A program made the translations under genes and the position numbers. This document shows positions 24,803-32,097 of a stretch of DNA of 41,680 nucleotides, one piece after another (the stretch's first letter is position 1; each line of letters starts with the position of its first letter). The stretch spans positions 1-41,680 of the forward strand of contig JAIFLN010000143.1 of the NCBI GenBank assembly GCA_020049045.1, given 5' to 3'. The notes below the pieces were generated by a model, which ran no database searches, was not told the DNA's origin, and was given only the letters and a program-made list of their open reading frames with translations. The DNA is from Spirochaetota bacterium. Lineage in GTDB: Bacteria; Spirochaetota; Spirochaetia; JABEVK01.

Positions 24803-25495
24803 CTACCGACCCACGGAGGCTTTCATCACCCATTCGCGCATTTCGGTGGTCACCTTCATATGCTTGGTAAGGCCGAATAATGACCCGGCGAATTCAATTT
24901 CAATGGTCGAGGTGGCCAAGAAACCTCTGGGGTCGAGTACGGCGTCCTGCACAAATCCCGCGGTCTTCACAAACGGCGGGGGCGGATCGATGGTCGATTC
25001 CCGATGAACGGCCGCGGCGGTCTCCACGTCAATCCAGATTTTCCCTTTCAAGCCGGTTCCCCCCGGGGGACGAAAAGTATAAGGGTAAATCTGCACCGAC
25101 CGCCCCTTCCAGGTTCCAACGACAAAAGGCTCGGTCTTGGTCATGGATTTGGCAGCCATTTCCAGGGGATCAGTAGGTCCCTTGGGCCCGTCAGTAGCCT
25201 TCGAGACGGCATCAGGGGTCTGGTTGGCGCCGTTTTTCACAACGCGAAAATTCTGCCGGGCTATTCGTCCCTGCTTGTCGAGACTGTAGCGGGTTTCAGT
25301 AACAATCGTTTCGAGAACAGCACCTTTGTCATTCAGATCGAGAGAAACCGTGGTCGAGAGGGCCGGCATCCAGGCTTTGGAAGCTTCCACCAGACCTGAA
25401 GCTCTGTCCCAAAGAGCGTCGGCACCAAGGGCACCGGGAATCAAGACCACAGCGACCAGAAAAAGACGAAGAATGTTTTGACGCCAAAAAGCCAT
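24803..25495 (-). CDS. Exported protein of unknown family
   Basis: 230 residues. Signal peptide ILRLFLVAVVLIPGALGADA, probably cleaved after ALGA, so periplasmic or surface. The mature part is mostly beta-strand with a repeated pattern of polar/hydrophobic alternation (KGRSVQIYPYTF, GKIWIDVETAAAVHRES, TSTIEIEFAGSL). It recalls outer-membrane lipoprotein-sorting (LolA-like) beta proteins, but no diagnostic residue supports that. Monocistronic, divergent from the kinase at 25542 with 46 bp between starts. Confidence 0.75.
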   Translation of the reverse strand: MAFWRQNILRLFLVAVVLIPGALGADALWDRASGLVEASKAWMPALSTTVSLDLNDKGAVLETIVTETRYSLDKQGRIARQNFRVVKNGANQTPDAVSKATDGPKGPTDPLEMAAKSMTKTEPFVVGTWKGRSVQIYPYTFRPPGGTGLKGKIWIDVETAAAVHRESTIDPPPPFVKTAGFVQDAVLDPRGFLATSTIEIEFAGSLFGLTKHMKVTTEMREWVMKASVGR

Positions 25496-25541
25496 TCATG
25501 GATTATGTTAGCAGTGAGGAAAATGCGCAAGAGGAGTCATC

Positions 25542-27770
25542 GTGGACACAGCCAAGGGTTTTCAGTTCGGTCTCAGGGCCAAAACAGTGGTCATTTTTTT
25601 GGTTTTCACCACGTTGATTTCCAAGTCCAAAGTGCGCGCCACGGTTCAACTGGGGGCTGACTCGCTCGATACAAACAGCCTGGCCCACTTGGTCTCTCAG
25701 ATCCACCGCGATTTGGAACCTGAGGTCATTTCAATGCTGGAAGACTCGGAGGACTACCGAGTCCTTTCGGCGCAGCTCAACAAAATCCGCAGCACCGACC
25801 CCCAGGTCATCCGGTTCGCCTACCTCTTTGTGGCAACCGACGATCCCAACAGTGCTTTGTTTGCAGCCGATGCGGACGTTCTCGCCCTCCGGGCAAAAAT
25901 CCTGGCAGGAGAGGACATCGAGGAAACGGAGCTCTCACACCTCGGGTCGCCCTTTGATATCACGGAATTCGCCACCGCCCGGAAAGTGCTGGAAACCAAG
26001 CTCCCGGACATTGATACCGAATTCGTCCACGATGAAGTGTTCAACGTCAACTCGATCAGCGGGTACGCCCCCATTTTTGACCGGCAGGGAGTCCTGTTGG
26101 CTGTGCTGGGAATCGACATGGTTGACATTGACGTACAGCAGGCCCTCAGCCAGGTCACACTGCTTTCCGCACTTATCACGGCATCGGCCCTCCTCCTGTC
26201 TCTGTTGCTGTCCTTCTTGGTGGGTGCCCTGCTGACCCGCAATATCGTTGCCCTGCGGCAGACCGTTGAACGCTTCGGTGAGCAGGATTTCGCGGCGCGG
26301 GCAGAAGTCCGTTCCCGGGATGAGATCGGGGCTCTGGGCCGAAGCTTCAATGCGATGGCGCAGACCATCGTCGATTACCAGGGGAGGATGGCTCAGGCCG
26401 AGCGTGAAAGTGTCCGCAACGCCGAAAACGCCAAGTATCTCAATAATATCTCACAAGGCCTGCTTCTGATGGATCCCGACCGCATCATCAGCGGCCAGTA
26501 TTCGCGCTTTTTAGTTCAGCTGTTCCATCTTGAGGACTCCCCCGAGGGAATGGATTTTCTCGACTTTGTTTACCCGGACGTCGAGGGTTCGGCCCATGAC
26601 AGAGAGGAGCTGTTTGGTTTCCTCACCATTCTGAAAGAAAACATCAACGCCGACCAAGACATGCTTGATACGATCAATCCTTTCAAGGACAAGGAATTAA
26701 CAGTCCGAGACGGGGTGGTTATCGTGGTTGACGCCCACTTTTTGAGGATAGGCGATGCAGACCACGTGGAAAGTATCATGGTCGTGTTCGAAGACAAAAC
26801 TTTCCTGAAGGAAACCGAACAGCAGCGGGAAGCCGAAAGGGAGCGCTACGATGCCGAGCTGGAGTCGGTGGCCGCTATTTTGCGCAACGGACCGCAGATC
26901 TTTGGAGACTTTCTGAACGAAGGATTCACCCTGGTCGGAGAAATCAAAGCAGAAAGCGATACCGCCGCCGACACCCCCCGCATGGCTCATTTCTTGAGAC
27001 AGTTCCACTCCCTCAAGGGCTCGGCCCGGGCTTTTGGCTTGCTGAAGATTGCCGAAGAAGCCCACAGCATCGAAGACCTGCTGGGCAAGAAGGACAAAGC
27101 CTCCTCCCTGCAACTGTCGGTGGAGCTGCTGGAAAACGATCTTCACACGGTACGGGAGACGGTGGAGCGGTTTCAGACCATGGCACAGAACAGTTCAGGC
27201 AACGCCGCTAAAACCGAGCTAACGGTTTTTGTGGATTCTTTGACAACCATGACCAAGGATCTCTCGGCACAGTTGGAAAAGCAGGTGGTTTTTGTCCCCC
27301 AGATTGAGGTGACAGACATTCCGTTCCTCAAGGGATTGAAGAATCCCATCATCCACCTGATCCGCAATGCGCTGGACCACGGAATCGAGGATCAGTACCA
27401 GAGGGTTGCCGCCAGGAAACCCGAGACGGCCCAGGTCCACCTGGAAATCCGCCGCAACGGTTCGGTTCTTTCGGTGGTGGTTCGCGATGATGGGGCGGGT
27501 ATCGACTTTGGCTCGATCAAGCGCTCAGCCATCCGCAAAGGGATTCTTGCGGCAGACGCCAAAGTCTCTTCTGAAGACCTGGTCAAGATCATGTTTCAGG
27601 CTGGTTTCAGCAGCAGGGAAGCCGTTACCGATATTTCAGGCCGCGGCGTAGGGCTCGACACCATTTCAGCCGCGGTCAAGGATTTGCGCGGCAAGGTTCG
27701 TGTCAAAACGGTCAAGGGGAAGGGAACTGCCTTTACGATGACCTTCCCCCTGGGACGAAGTACCGACTGA
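25542..27770 (+). CDS. Cache/HAMP Hpt-CheA-type histidine kinase (cassette 2)
   Basis: 742 residues from GTG 25542, with GAGGAG 5 nt upstream. A short N-terminal hydrophobic segment (TVVIFLVFTTLI), an extracytoplasmic Cache-like sensor (about 30-205), TM2 (about 207-235), HAMP, a PAS-like domain (about 290-430), an Hpt domain with H489 in RQFHSLKGSARAFGL, and a CheA-type ATPase (LIRNALDHGIED, DDGAGID, GRGVGLDTI). No P2 or CheW-like domain. TM1 is unusually short and ends in a basic SKSK, so the N-terminus may be eroded or the start imperfect. It ends 6 bp from convergent cheX and cheY, its probable partners. Confidence 0.9.
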   Translation: MDTAKGFQFGLRAKTVVIFLVFTTLISKSKVRATVQLGADSLDTNSLAHLVSQIHRDLEPEVISMLEDSEDYRVLSAQLNKIRSTDPQVIRFAYLFVATDDPNSALFAADADVLALRAKILAGEDIEETELSHLGSPFDITEFATARKVLETKLPDIDTEFVHDEVFNVNSISGYAPIFDRQGVLLAVLGIDMVDIDVQQALSQVTLLSALITASALLLSLLLSFLVGALLTRNIVALRQTVERFGEQDFAARAEVRSRDEIGALGRSFNAMAQTIVDYQGRMAQAERESVRNAENAKYLNNISQGLLLMDPDRIISGQYSRFLVQLFHLEDSPEGMDFLDFVYPDVEGSAHDREELFGFLTILKENINADQDMLDTINPFKDKELTVRDGVVIVVDAHFLRIGDADHVESIMVVFEDKTFLKETEQQREAERERYDAELESVAAILRNGPQIFGDFLNEGFTLVGEIKAESDTAADTPRMAHFLRQFHSLKGSARAFGLLKIAEEAHSIEDLLGKKDKASSLQLSVELLENDLHTVRETVERFQTMAQNSSGNAAKTELTVFVDSLTTMTKDLSAQLEKQVVFVPQIEVTDIPFLKGLKNPIIHLIRNALDHGIEDQYQRVAARKPETAQVHLEIRRNGSVLSVVVRDDGAGIDFGSIKRSAIRKGILAADAKVSSEDLVKIMFQAGFSSREAVTDISGRGVGLDTISAAVKDLRGKVRVKTVKGKGTAFTMTFPLGRSTD

Positions 27771-27776
27771 CCCGGT

Positions 27777-28238
27777 CTACACCATGTCCTTCAGCGAAAT
27801 GTTGATGCTGAAAGGGCCGTGCTCTGAGGTGAGCGGAATGCAGACAACGGGTATTCCCTCGGGCCAGCGCATCGTATAGGAACTCCCGGTGATCACACCG
27901 GGAAGGGAAATCTCGATCCGGTAATCGGTCAGATCTTTTTTGGCATTTCCGGCGATGATGTTGACCAGTTCGCCGACCCCGTCGAGCACGTCGTTGCTGA
28001 GCGTCTTGTATTCCTGACCGGCAAAAACCGAAACAATATGAATGGCGGTCTCGCGTGAAAAGCTCAGCACGACGGCACCCTTGGTTTCGCCGGCCAGCCC
28101 GATAATGCCCGACACCTCTTTCAGATCCTGGGGATCTTCGAGGAGGTAGGGTTTGCCGGCCTCGGCGTGCAGTCCCAGGTAGTTGTTGAAGAGGTTCATG
28201 GTGGCTTTGAGGAAGGGATTGATGTACTGGGCGCGCAT
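27777..28238 (-). CDS. cheX: CheX-like CheY-P phosphatase (cassette 2)
   Basis: 153 residues. The catalytic E90-x2-N93 lies in GELVNIIAGNAKKDL, identical over this stretch to the cassette 1 protein, and the two share many other positions (SGIIGxAGExxGxVVLSF). Second gene of a cheY-cheX pair on the minus strand, 9 nt after cheY, with AAGGA just before ATG 28238. Expected to dephosphorylate the CheY encoded upstream. Confidence 0.9.
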   Translation of the reverse strand: MRAQYINPFLKATMNLFNNYLGLHAEAGKPYLLEDPQDLKEVSGIIGLAGETKGAVVLSFSRETAIHIVSVFAGQEYKTLSNDVLDGVGELVNIIAGNAKKDLTDYRIEISLPGVITGSSYTMRWPEGIPVVCIPLTSEHGPFSINISLKDMV

Positions 28239-28247
28239 TCCTTGTCC

Positions 28248-28619
28248 TTATTTCCTGAGATACTTGCCGATCTTTTCGATCAGTGCTTGGCCTTTGATGG
28301 GTTTGACGACGTAATTGGTGACCCCGGCCTGCACGGCCTCCACCACATTGTAACGGGCCGCTTCGGAGGTGATCATAACAATGGGAGTCGAACGGTAGGT
28401 CTCGGTGGCTCGGAGCTTCTTCACAAAATCAAGGCCATTGAGGTTGGGCATATTCCAATCGACCAGAAACAGACCAATGCTCACTTTCTGCGCAATGTCC
28501 CAAGCAGCCTTGCCGTCTTCGGCCTCGAGAAGTTCCTTTTCAGTAACACCCGCTTCGAGAAGAATGTTTTTGTGGATTCTTCGCATGACGAGCGAATCGT
28601 CGATGATCAAAATGTTCAA
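28248..28619 (-). CDS. CheY-type single-domain response regulator (cassette 2)
   Basis: 123 residues from TTG 28619, GGGGAG about 10 nt upstream. Receiver with D7/D8, phospho-acceptor D54 (FLVDWNMPNLNGL), Thr in VMITSEAARYN and Lys in YVVKPIK. Very close to the cassette 1 receiver. The likely phosphodonor is the convergent kinase at 25542. No DNA-binding or other output domain, so the target must be a protein. Confidence 0.94.
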   Translation of the reverse strand: MNILIIDDSLVMRRIHKNILLEAGVTEKELLEAEDGKAAWDIAQKVSIGLFLVDWNMPNLNGLDFVKKLRATETYRSTPIVMITSEAARYNVVEAVQAGVTNYVVKPIKGQALIEKIGKYLRK

Positions 28620-28685
28620 AGTAATGCACTCCCCGAGGCAACAGAATACCCTGGCCTTGAGGAAATGACAACGAAGATTCGAAAC

Positions 28686-29948
28686 CTATCGAATTCGCCT
28701 TTGCACCGTGACACAGTTGGTGACGGCCGAGCCCCCCACATTGAAGGCCACACCGATCTCGGGCTGCCCCCGCGAGGGTACAGCACCCACGGGTTCACCC
28801 ACCAGTTGCTTGTAAACCAGGGCGTTCATCGAAACGCCGGTCGCACCCACAGGGTGCCCCTTGGCCTTCAATCCGCCAGACAGGTTGACTGCTACCTGGG
28901 GGTCGTTGCGGTCGAAGCGCCCGGCCAGATAGTCGTGGCCAGCCTGGCCGTCCTTGGACAGCCCCAACGCTTCGGTGGTGAGAAGCTGGTTGATGGTGAA
29001 ACAGTCGTGCACCTCGGCGATATCGATGTCCTTGGCCTGGATATGTGCCTCGGCGAAAGCCCGCCGAACGGCCTCCTTACCCGCCAGCAATTCATGCAGG
29101 TTTTGGCGGTGGGATAGGGCCAGACGCTCGTTGCAGTGGGCAATTCCTGCAATCTCAACAGCTTTGTGGCTGCCCTCAGAAACAGCGCTGGTTTTGGTGA
29201 TGACCAGGGCAGCGGCACCATCGGTGATCAGCGAACAGTCATGAAGCCGCAAGGGCTCGGCAATCATGGGGTTTTTGTCAGGGGCCAGCGCGAGTATGGC
29301 CTCAACGGTAGTCAGCCCCAGGCGGTCGGACGGACCACCTTTGCCGAAGTGTGCCAACGGGTTGTCTAAACCGTTGCGGTAGCACAGGGCCGACACGGAA
29401 GCCAGCATACGGGCCAAGAGTTCGGCGTTGTAGCCATACTGCCGGGCATACCCTTTGGCGTACTCGGCGAACAGTCCGGGAAAGGTCGTTCCCAGGCCGC
29501 CTTCATCAGGCCAGTACGAGCAGGTAGCCAGGGCGTGGGTGACGCCCTTGGTGTCGAGAAGGTTCATCTTTTCGGCACCCAGCACCAAGGCCGTTCTCAC
29601 CCGGCCCGACTCCACGGCATAAAGCGCGTCGAACAACGCCACCGACCCCGAAGCGCAGGCATCCTCGCACCGCGTCATGGGTTTGTAGCGCAGACCGATG
29701 GGGTCGATCTCCAGGGCGAAGGCCGCCAGATGCTCCTGGTTGGCAAACAACCCGGGAGCACAAGAACCCACCCAAACCCCGTCGATTTCACCGGCGGTGA
29801 GGCCCGCATCGGCCAGCGCTCCCCTCCCCGCCTCGATCATCAGATCATAGAGAGACCTGAGGTCGGCAACCTCGCCAGTCTCTTTATTCTTCTGGACCAA
29901 ACTTCCAAACTTGGTATTGTAGGCACCGATGATGCTGACTTGGCTCAC
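28686..29948 (-). CDS. SCP2-type thiolase (acetyl-CoA acetyltransferase-like)
   Basis: 420 residues from GTG 29948 (MSQVSIIGAYNTKFG), chosen because GGAG lies 8 nt upstream and the family starts here; the tracked start adds 16 residues. Motifs of the SCP-x/lipid-transfer thiolase group: nucleophile Cys in CEDACASGSVALF, HDCFTINQL, and GLKAKGHPVGATG. It would catalyse thiolysis or condensation of acyl-CoA. No other beta-oxidation or polyketide gene is adjacent. Monocistronic, divergent from the RRM gene across a 312-bp intergenic region. Confidence 0.9.
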   Translation of the reverse strand: MSQVSIIGAYNTKFGSLVQKNKETGEVADLRSLYDLMIEAGRGALADAGLTAGEIDGVWVGSCAPGLFANQEHLAAFALEIDPIGLRYKPMTRCEDACASGSVALFDALYAVESGRVRTALVLGAEKMNLLDTKGVTHALATCSYWPDEGGLGTTFPGLFAEYAKGYARQYGYNAELLARMLASVSALCYRNGLDNPLAHFGKGGPSDRLGLTTVEAILALAPDKNPMIAEPLRLHDCSLITDGAAALVITKTSAVSEGSHKAVEIAGIAHCNERLALSHRQNLHELLAGKEAVRRAFAEAHIQAKDIDIAEVHDCFTINQLLTTEALGLSKDGQAGHDYLAGRFDRNDPQVAVNLSGGLKAKGHPVGATGVSMNALVYKQLVGEPVGAVPSRGQPEIGVAFNVGGSAVTNCVTVQRRIR

Positions 29949-30053
29949 GACTGACTCCAGAACCTTTATCATATCCTGGCCTACAGAAAGAGCCAATATG
30001 CGTGTTCTTTTGCAAATACTTCAGAAAATCCGCTCAAATTTCGAAACAAAACC

Positions 30054-30080
30054 TTGACGGGAGCAGGGTTATGTTTTAGT
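30054..30080 (+). promoter_or_regulatory. Probable promoter of the RRM gene
   Basis: TTGACG (30054-30059), 15-bp spacer, TTTAGT (30075-30080). The -35 is strong and the -10 only moderate. It would give a 5' untranslated leader of about 175 nt. A second TTGACG at 30168 has no matching -10. Confidence 0.45.
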
Positions 30081-30198
30081 CTCCCTCGAGATGGTTCTTC
30101 CAAAACGAGGAAAATCGAATCTTTTCCCACCGCAAGGCACTGTGTTCTGGAAACGAAAGTTCGCTTCTTGACGTGTTCCGCCCAAAGTACGGAAAAGG

Positions 30199-30244
30199 GC
30201 TTATCGTCGATAAGCAGAACTGAATCCCGAGTCATGAGACTCGG
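30199..30244 (+). promoter_or_regulatory. Two exact hairpins in the RRM leader next to the ribosome site
   Basis: Hairpin A: GCTTATC-GTC-GATAAGC (30199-30215). Hairpin B: CCGAGTC-ATGA-GACTCGG (30227-30244). The Shine-Dalgarno AAGGA starts 4 nt after hairpin B (30248-30252) and ATG is at 30261. Both have perfect 7-bp stems. Position suggests control of translation or stability, for example by temperature or by the RRM protein itself; this is inference. Confidence 0.55.
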
Positions 30245-30260
30245 ACCAAGGACATGAAAA

Positions 30261-30545
30261 ATGGCCAAGAAAATTTACGTCGGTAACCTGAGCTACCACT
30301 CGACCGAAGACTCCCTGCGCAACGCGTTTGCCCAGTTCGGTGATGTCGTTTCCGCGAACATCGTTATGGACCGCTACACCGGATCCTCCAAGGGCTTCGG
30401 CTTTGTGGAAATGGGCTCGGACCAGGCTGCCAATGCCGCTATCGCCGGCATGAACGGTCAGGAACTCGACGGTCGCCAGTTGCGCGTCAACGAAGCCAAT
30501 GACAAGCCCCGGCGCGAAGGCAACGGCGGCGGCGGGCGCTGGTAG
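30261..30545 (+). CDS. RRM-domain RNA-binding protein
   Basis: 94 residues, one RNA-recognition motif: RNP2 IYVGNL near residue 5 and RNP1 KGFGFVEM near residue 44, followed by a short basic glycine tail (KPRREGNGGGGRW). This is the small Rbp type known from cyanobacteria, spirochaetes and some proteobacteria, often linked to cold or to mRNA handling. AAGGA ribosome site. The stop codon is part of a hairpin stem and a strong terminator follows, so it is monocistronic. The long leader and tight 3' structure suggest post-transcriptional control. Confidence 0.95.
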   Translation: MAKKIYVGNLSYHSTEDSLRNAFAQFGDVVSANIVMDRYTGSSKGFGFVEMGSDQAANAAIAGMNGQELDGRQLRVNEANDKPRREGNGGGGRW

Positions 30546-30568
30546 TTCGAGGCTTCGCCTCGAACTAC
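30542..30568 (+). repeat. First hairpin after the RRM gene, includes the stop codon
   Basis: GTAGTTCGAGGC, loop TTC, GCCTCGAACTAC: perfect 12-bp stem. The TAG stop (30543-30545) is in the left arm, as the nrdA stop is in its hairpin. No T-tract follows. Confidence 0.7.
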
Positions 30569-30597
30569 TGGAGAATTTCGCAAGGCGAAATTCTCCA
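30569..30597 (+). repeat. Second hairpin after the RRM gene
   Basis: TGGAGAATTTCGC, loop AAG, GCGAAATTCTCCA: perfect 13-bp stem abutting the first hairpin. Resembles the second hairpin downstream of nrdA in its GGAG start and three-base loop. Confidence 0.7.
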
Positions 30598-30621
30598 TGT
30601 ACCTAACAGATTGTTTGAGCG

Positions 30622-30659
30622 GAGCAAAAGCCACCTTTCGGGGTGGTTTTTTTTTGCTC
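30622..30659. terminator. Intrinsic terminator, possibly bidirectional
   Basis: CCACC-TTTCGG-GGTGG (30631-30646) followed by nine T, a good Rho-independent terminator for the RRM transcript. Upstream GAGCAAAAG and downstream TTTTGCTC extend the symmetry, giving an A-tract on the other side, so it may also end the convergent oxidoreductase transcript, whose stop codon is at 30658-30660. Confidence 0.85.
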
Positions 30660-31299
30660 AGTTCGAGATGAACCAGGTGCTGCGGGTATAGGTTCTGTCA
30701 GCCAAGGTTTTGATGACGAAGTCTGCCACATCGGCACGGCTAATTTGTCCCTTGGGAACCCGGCCCGGAGAAACAACACTCGCCATGGGCCCGGTCCCCA
30801 TCAGTGCGGATCCTGTTTCGGGGCCGTCGGTCAAGCCTGTCGGCCGAACGATGGTCCAATCGAGTTCACTGGCCCGTACCAAGGTTTCCTGAGTTTGTTT
30901 GTCTTCCATGACCTTTTTTAAGAAGAGATCTGCCACCAGCCGGAAGATCCATGGAACATCGTTTCGGCTGTCACCCACACCCAGGCTGGTGACCGCCACT
31001 ACTTTTCGGGCTCCGGCCTTGGCCGCTGCCTGCAACACGAGGTCTGTACCGCGGCTGCAGACGTCCACGGGTCCGCTCTTGACGCTGCCCAGAACGACAA
31101 CAGCAGCCTCACACCCTGTCATGGTGGCCATGACCCGGCCGCCATCAAGCACGTCCCCTTTGATGAATTCCAACCCAAAAGCCGGGGCTATTTTGTCAGG
31201 GTCCCGGGCAAGCACTCGAACTTTGTGACCTGCCGCCAGCGCCTTTGCCACCACCAGACGCCCGGTCCTTCCTGTACCGCCAAAGACTGCTACTGTCAT
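30658..31299 (-). CDS. NmrA-like NAD(P)-binding oxidoreductase (atypical SDR)
   Basis: 213 residues from ATG 31299, where AGGAGGG sits at ideal spacing; the tracked start at 31314 contains that ribosome site and is rejected. Rossmann fold with GGTGRTGR dinucleotide motif at the N-terminus, VRVLARDPDK (strand after the loop that selects NADP), GDVLD, VAVTSLGVGDS and the segment LDWTIVRPTGLTDGP typical of atypical short-chain dehydrogenases such as NmrA/YtfG. It lacks an obvious YxxxK catalytic pair, so it may be a redox sensor or reductase. Substrate unknown; monocistronic. Confidence 0.88.
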   Translation of the reverse strand: MTVAVFGGTGRTGRLVVAKALAAGHKVRVLARDPDKIAPAFGLEFIKGDVLDGGRVMATMTGCEAAVVVLGSVKSGPVDVCSRGTDLVLQAAAKAGARKVVAVTSLGVGDSRNDVPWIFRLVADLFLKKVMEDKQTQETLVRASELDWTIVRPTGLTDGPETGSALMGTGPMASVVSPGRVPKGQISRADVADFVIKTLADRTYTRSTWFISN

Positions 31300-31352
31300 G
31301 GAATCCCTCCTCATTCTTTGTTGCGAAAATAGCTCTTTCGTGCAGGGTTGGC

Positions 31353-31358
31353 TATACT
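31353..31358 (+). promoter_or_regulatory. -10 box of the methyltransferase-omptin operon, leaderless type
   Basis: TATACT, 7 nt before ATG 31366, with no Shine-Dalgarno in between. No convincing -35. The spacing implies a transcript starting at or next to the ATG. Confidence 0.5.
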
Positions 31359-31365
31359 GGTTATC

Positions 31366-32097
31366 ATGACGGCCACAAAAAAAGACCTCGCCCGATGGGC
31401 AGACCTGAAAAACAGGAAAGATCGGGACCAGACGGGGCTCTTTCTGGCTGAGGGCCGCAAATTGCTCTCGGAGATTCAGGCGGCAGGTTGGTCCGTGGAG
31501 GCACTGTTAGCGGCTGAGGGCACCACGGATGCAGAGGGGGGGTATTCCCTGACACGGGAGCAGCTGGAACGGGTCAGCGGTTTCCGGACGGCTCCCGAGG
31601 TCCTTGCAGTGGTGCGCAAGCCGATGACCCTTGAACCAGCGCGATGGAAACCAGGGACGCTGGCGCTGATCCTCGACGGTCTGCAAGACCCAGGAAACGT
31701 GGGAACCCTGATTCGAACTGCCGCCTGGTTTGGGTTCGAAGCGGTTTTTCATACCGGTGATACGGCCGACCCGTACGGTCCCAAGGCGGTGCAGGCTTCC
31801 ATGGGAGCCCTGTTCCGCGTCAAGACAGCGGTGATCGACAGCCACTGGTTCGACTCGCTCCCCCCCGAGACCCCGGTCCTGGGGTCCTTCTTGGAGGGGG
31901 AACCGGTTCTGGGAGCCAAGCTCCCGACCGCCGGTCTGCTGATTTTGGGCAACGAGGGTCATGGTATCAGTGCCGCAATGCAAACCCACATTACCAGAAG
32001 GTTGACCATTCCCCGGTTTGGCCAAACCACAGAATCCCTCAACGTCGCCTCGGCGGCGGCAATTCTGATGGCGGAATTTCGCCGGGGAGGCTGCTGA
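31366..32097 (+). CDS. TrmH/SpoU family RNA 2'-O-ribose methyltransferase
   Basis: 243 residues from ATG 31366. N-terminal substrate-binding part (FLAEGRKLLSEI, EQLERVSGFRTAPEVLAVV), then a SPOUT knot with the three family motifs: LDGLQDPGNVGTLIRTAAWFG, LLILGNEGHGIS and TESLNVASAAAILM. Methylates a ribose 2'-OH in rRNA or tRNA using SAM, probably as a dimer; closest in layout to RlmB/TsnR-type rRNA enzymes, but the exact target cannot be read from sequence. Stop overlaps the next start (TGATG). Confidence 0.93.
   Translation: MTATKKDLARWADLKNRKDRDQTGLFLAEGRKLLSEIQAAGWSVEALLAAEGTTDAEGGYSLTREQLERVSGFRTAPEVLAVVRKPMTLEPARWKPGTLALILDGLQDPGNVGTLIRTAAWFGFEAVFHTGDTADPYGPKAVQASMGALFRVKTAVIDSHWFDSLPPETPVLGSFLEGEPVLGAKLPTAGLLILGNEGHGISAAMQTHITRRLTIPRFGQTTESLNVASAAAILMAEFRRGGC

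Larger units (their letters stand above)
29949..30260. other. 312-bp intergenic region: divergent promoters and long RRM leader
   Basis: No credible gene. It contains the RRM promoter (30054-30080) and a leader of roughly 175 nt with several possible stems: CCTCG/CGAGG around 30085-30110, TTCCG/CGGAA around 30176-30194, and the two exact hairpins listed separately. The region nearer 29949 is AT-richer and should hold the thiolase promoter, which I could not define. Confidence 0.6.

Noticed and set aside
29981-30268. 95-residue minus-strand ORF in the RRM leader region
   Set aside because: No ribosome site, overlaps promoter and hairpins, and no protein-like pattern.
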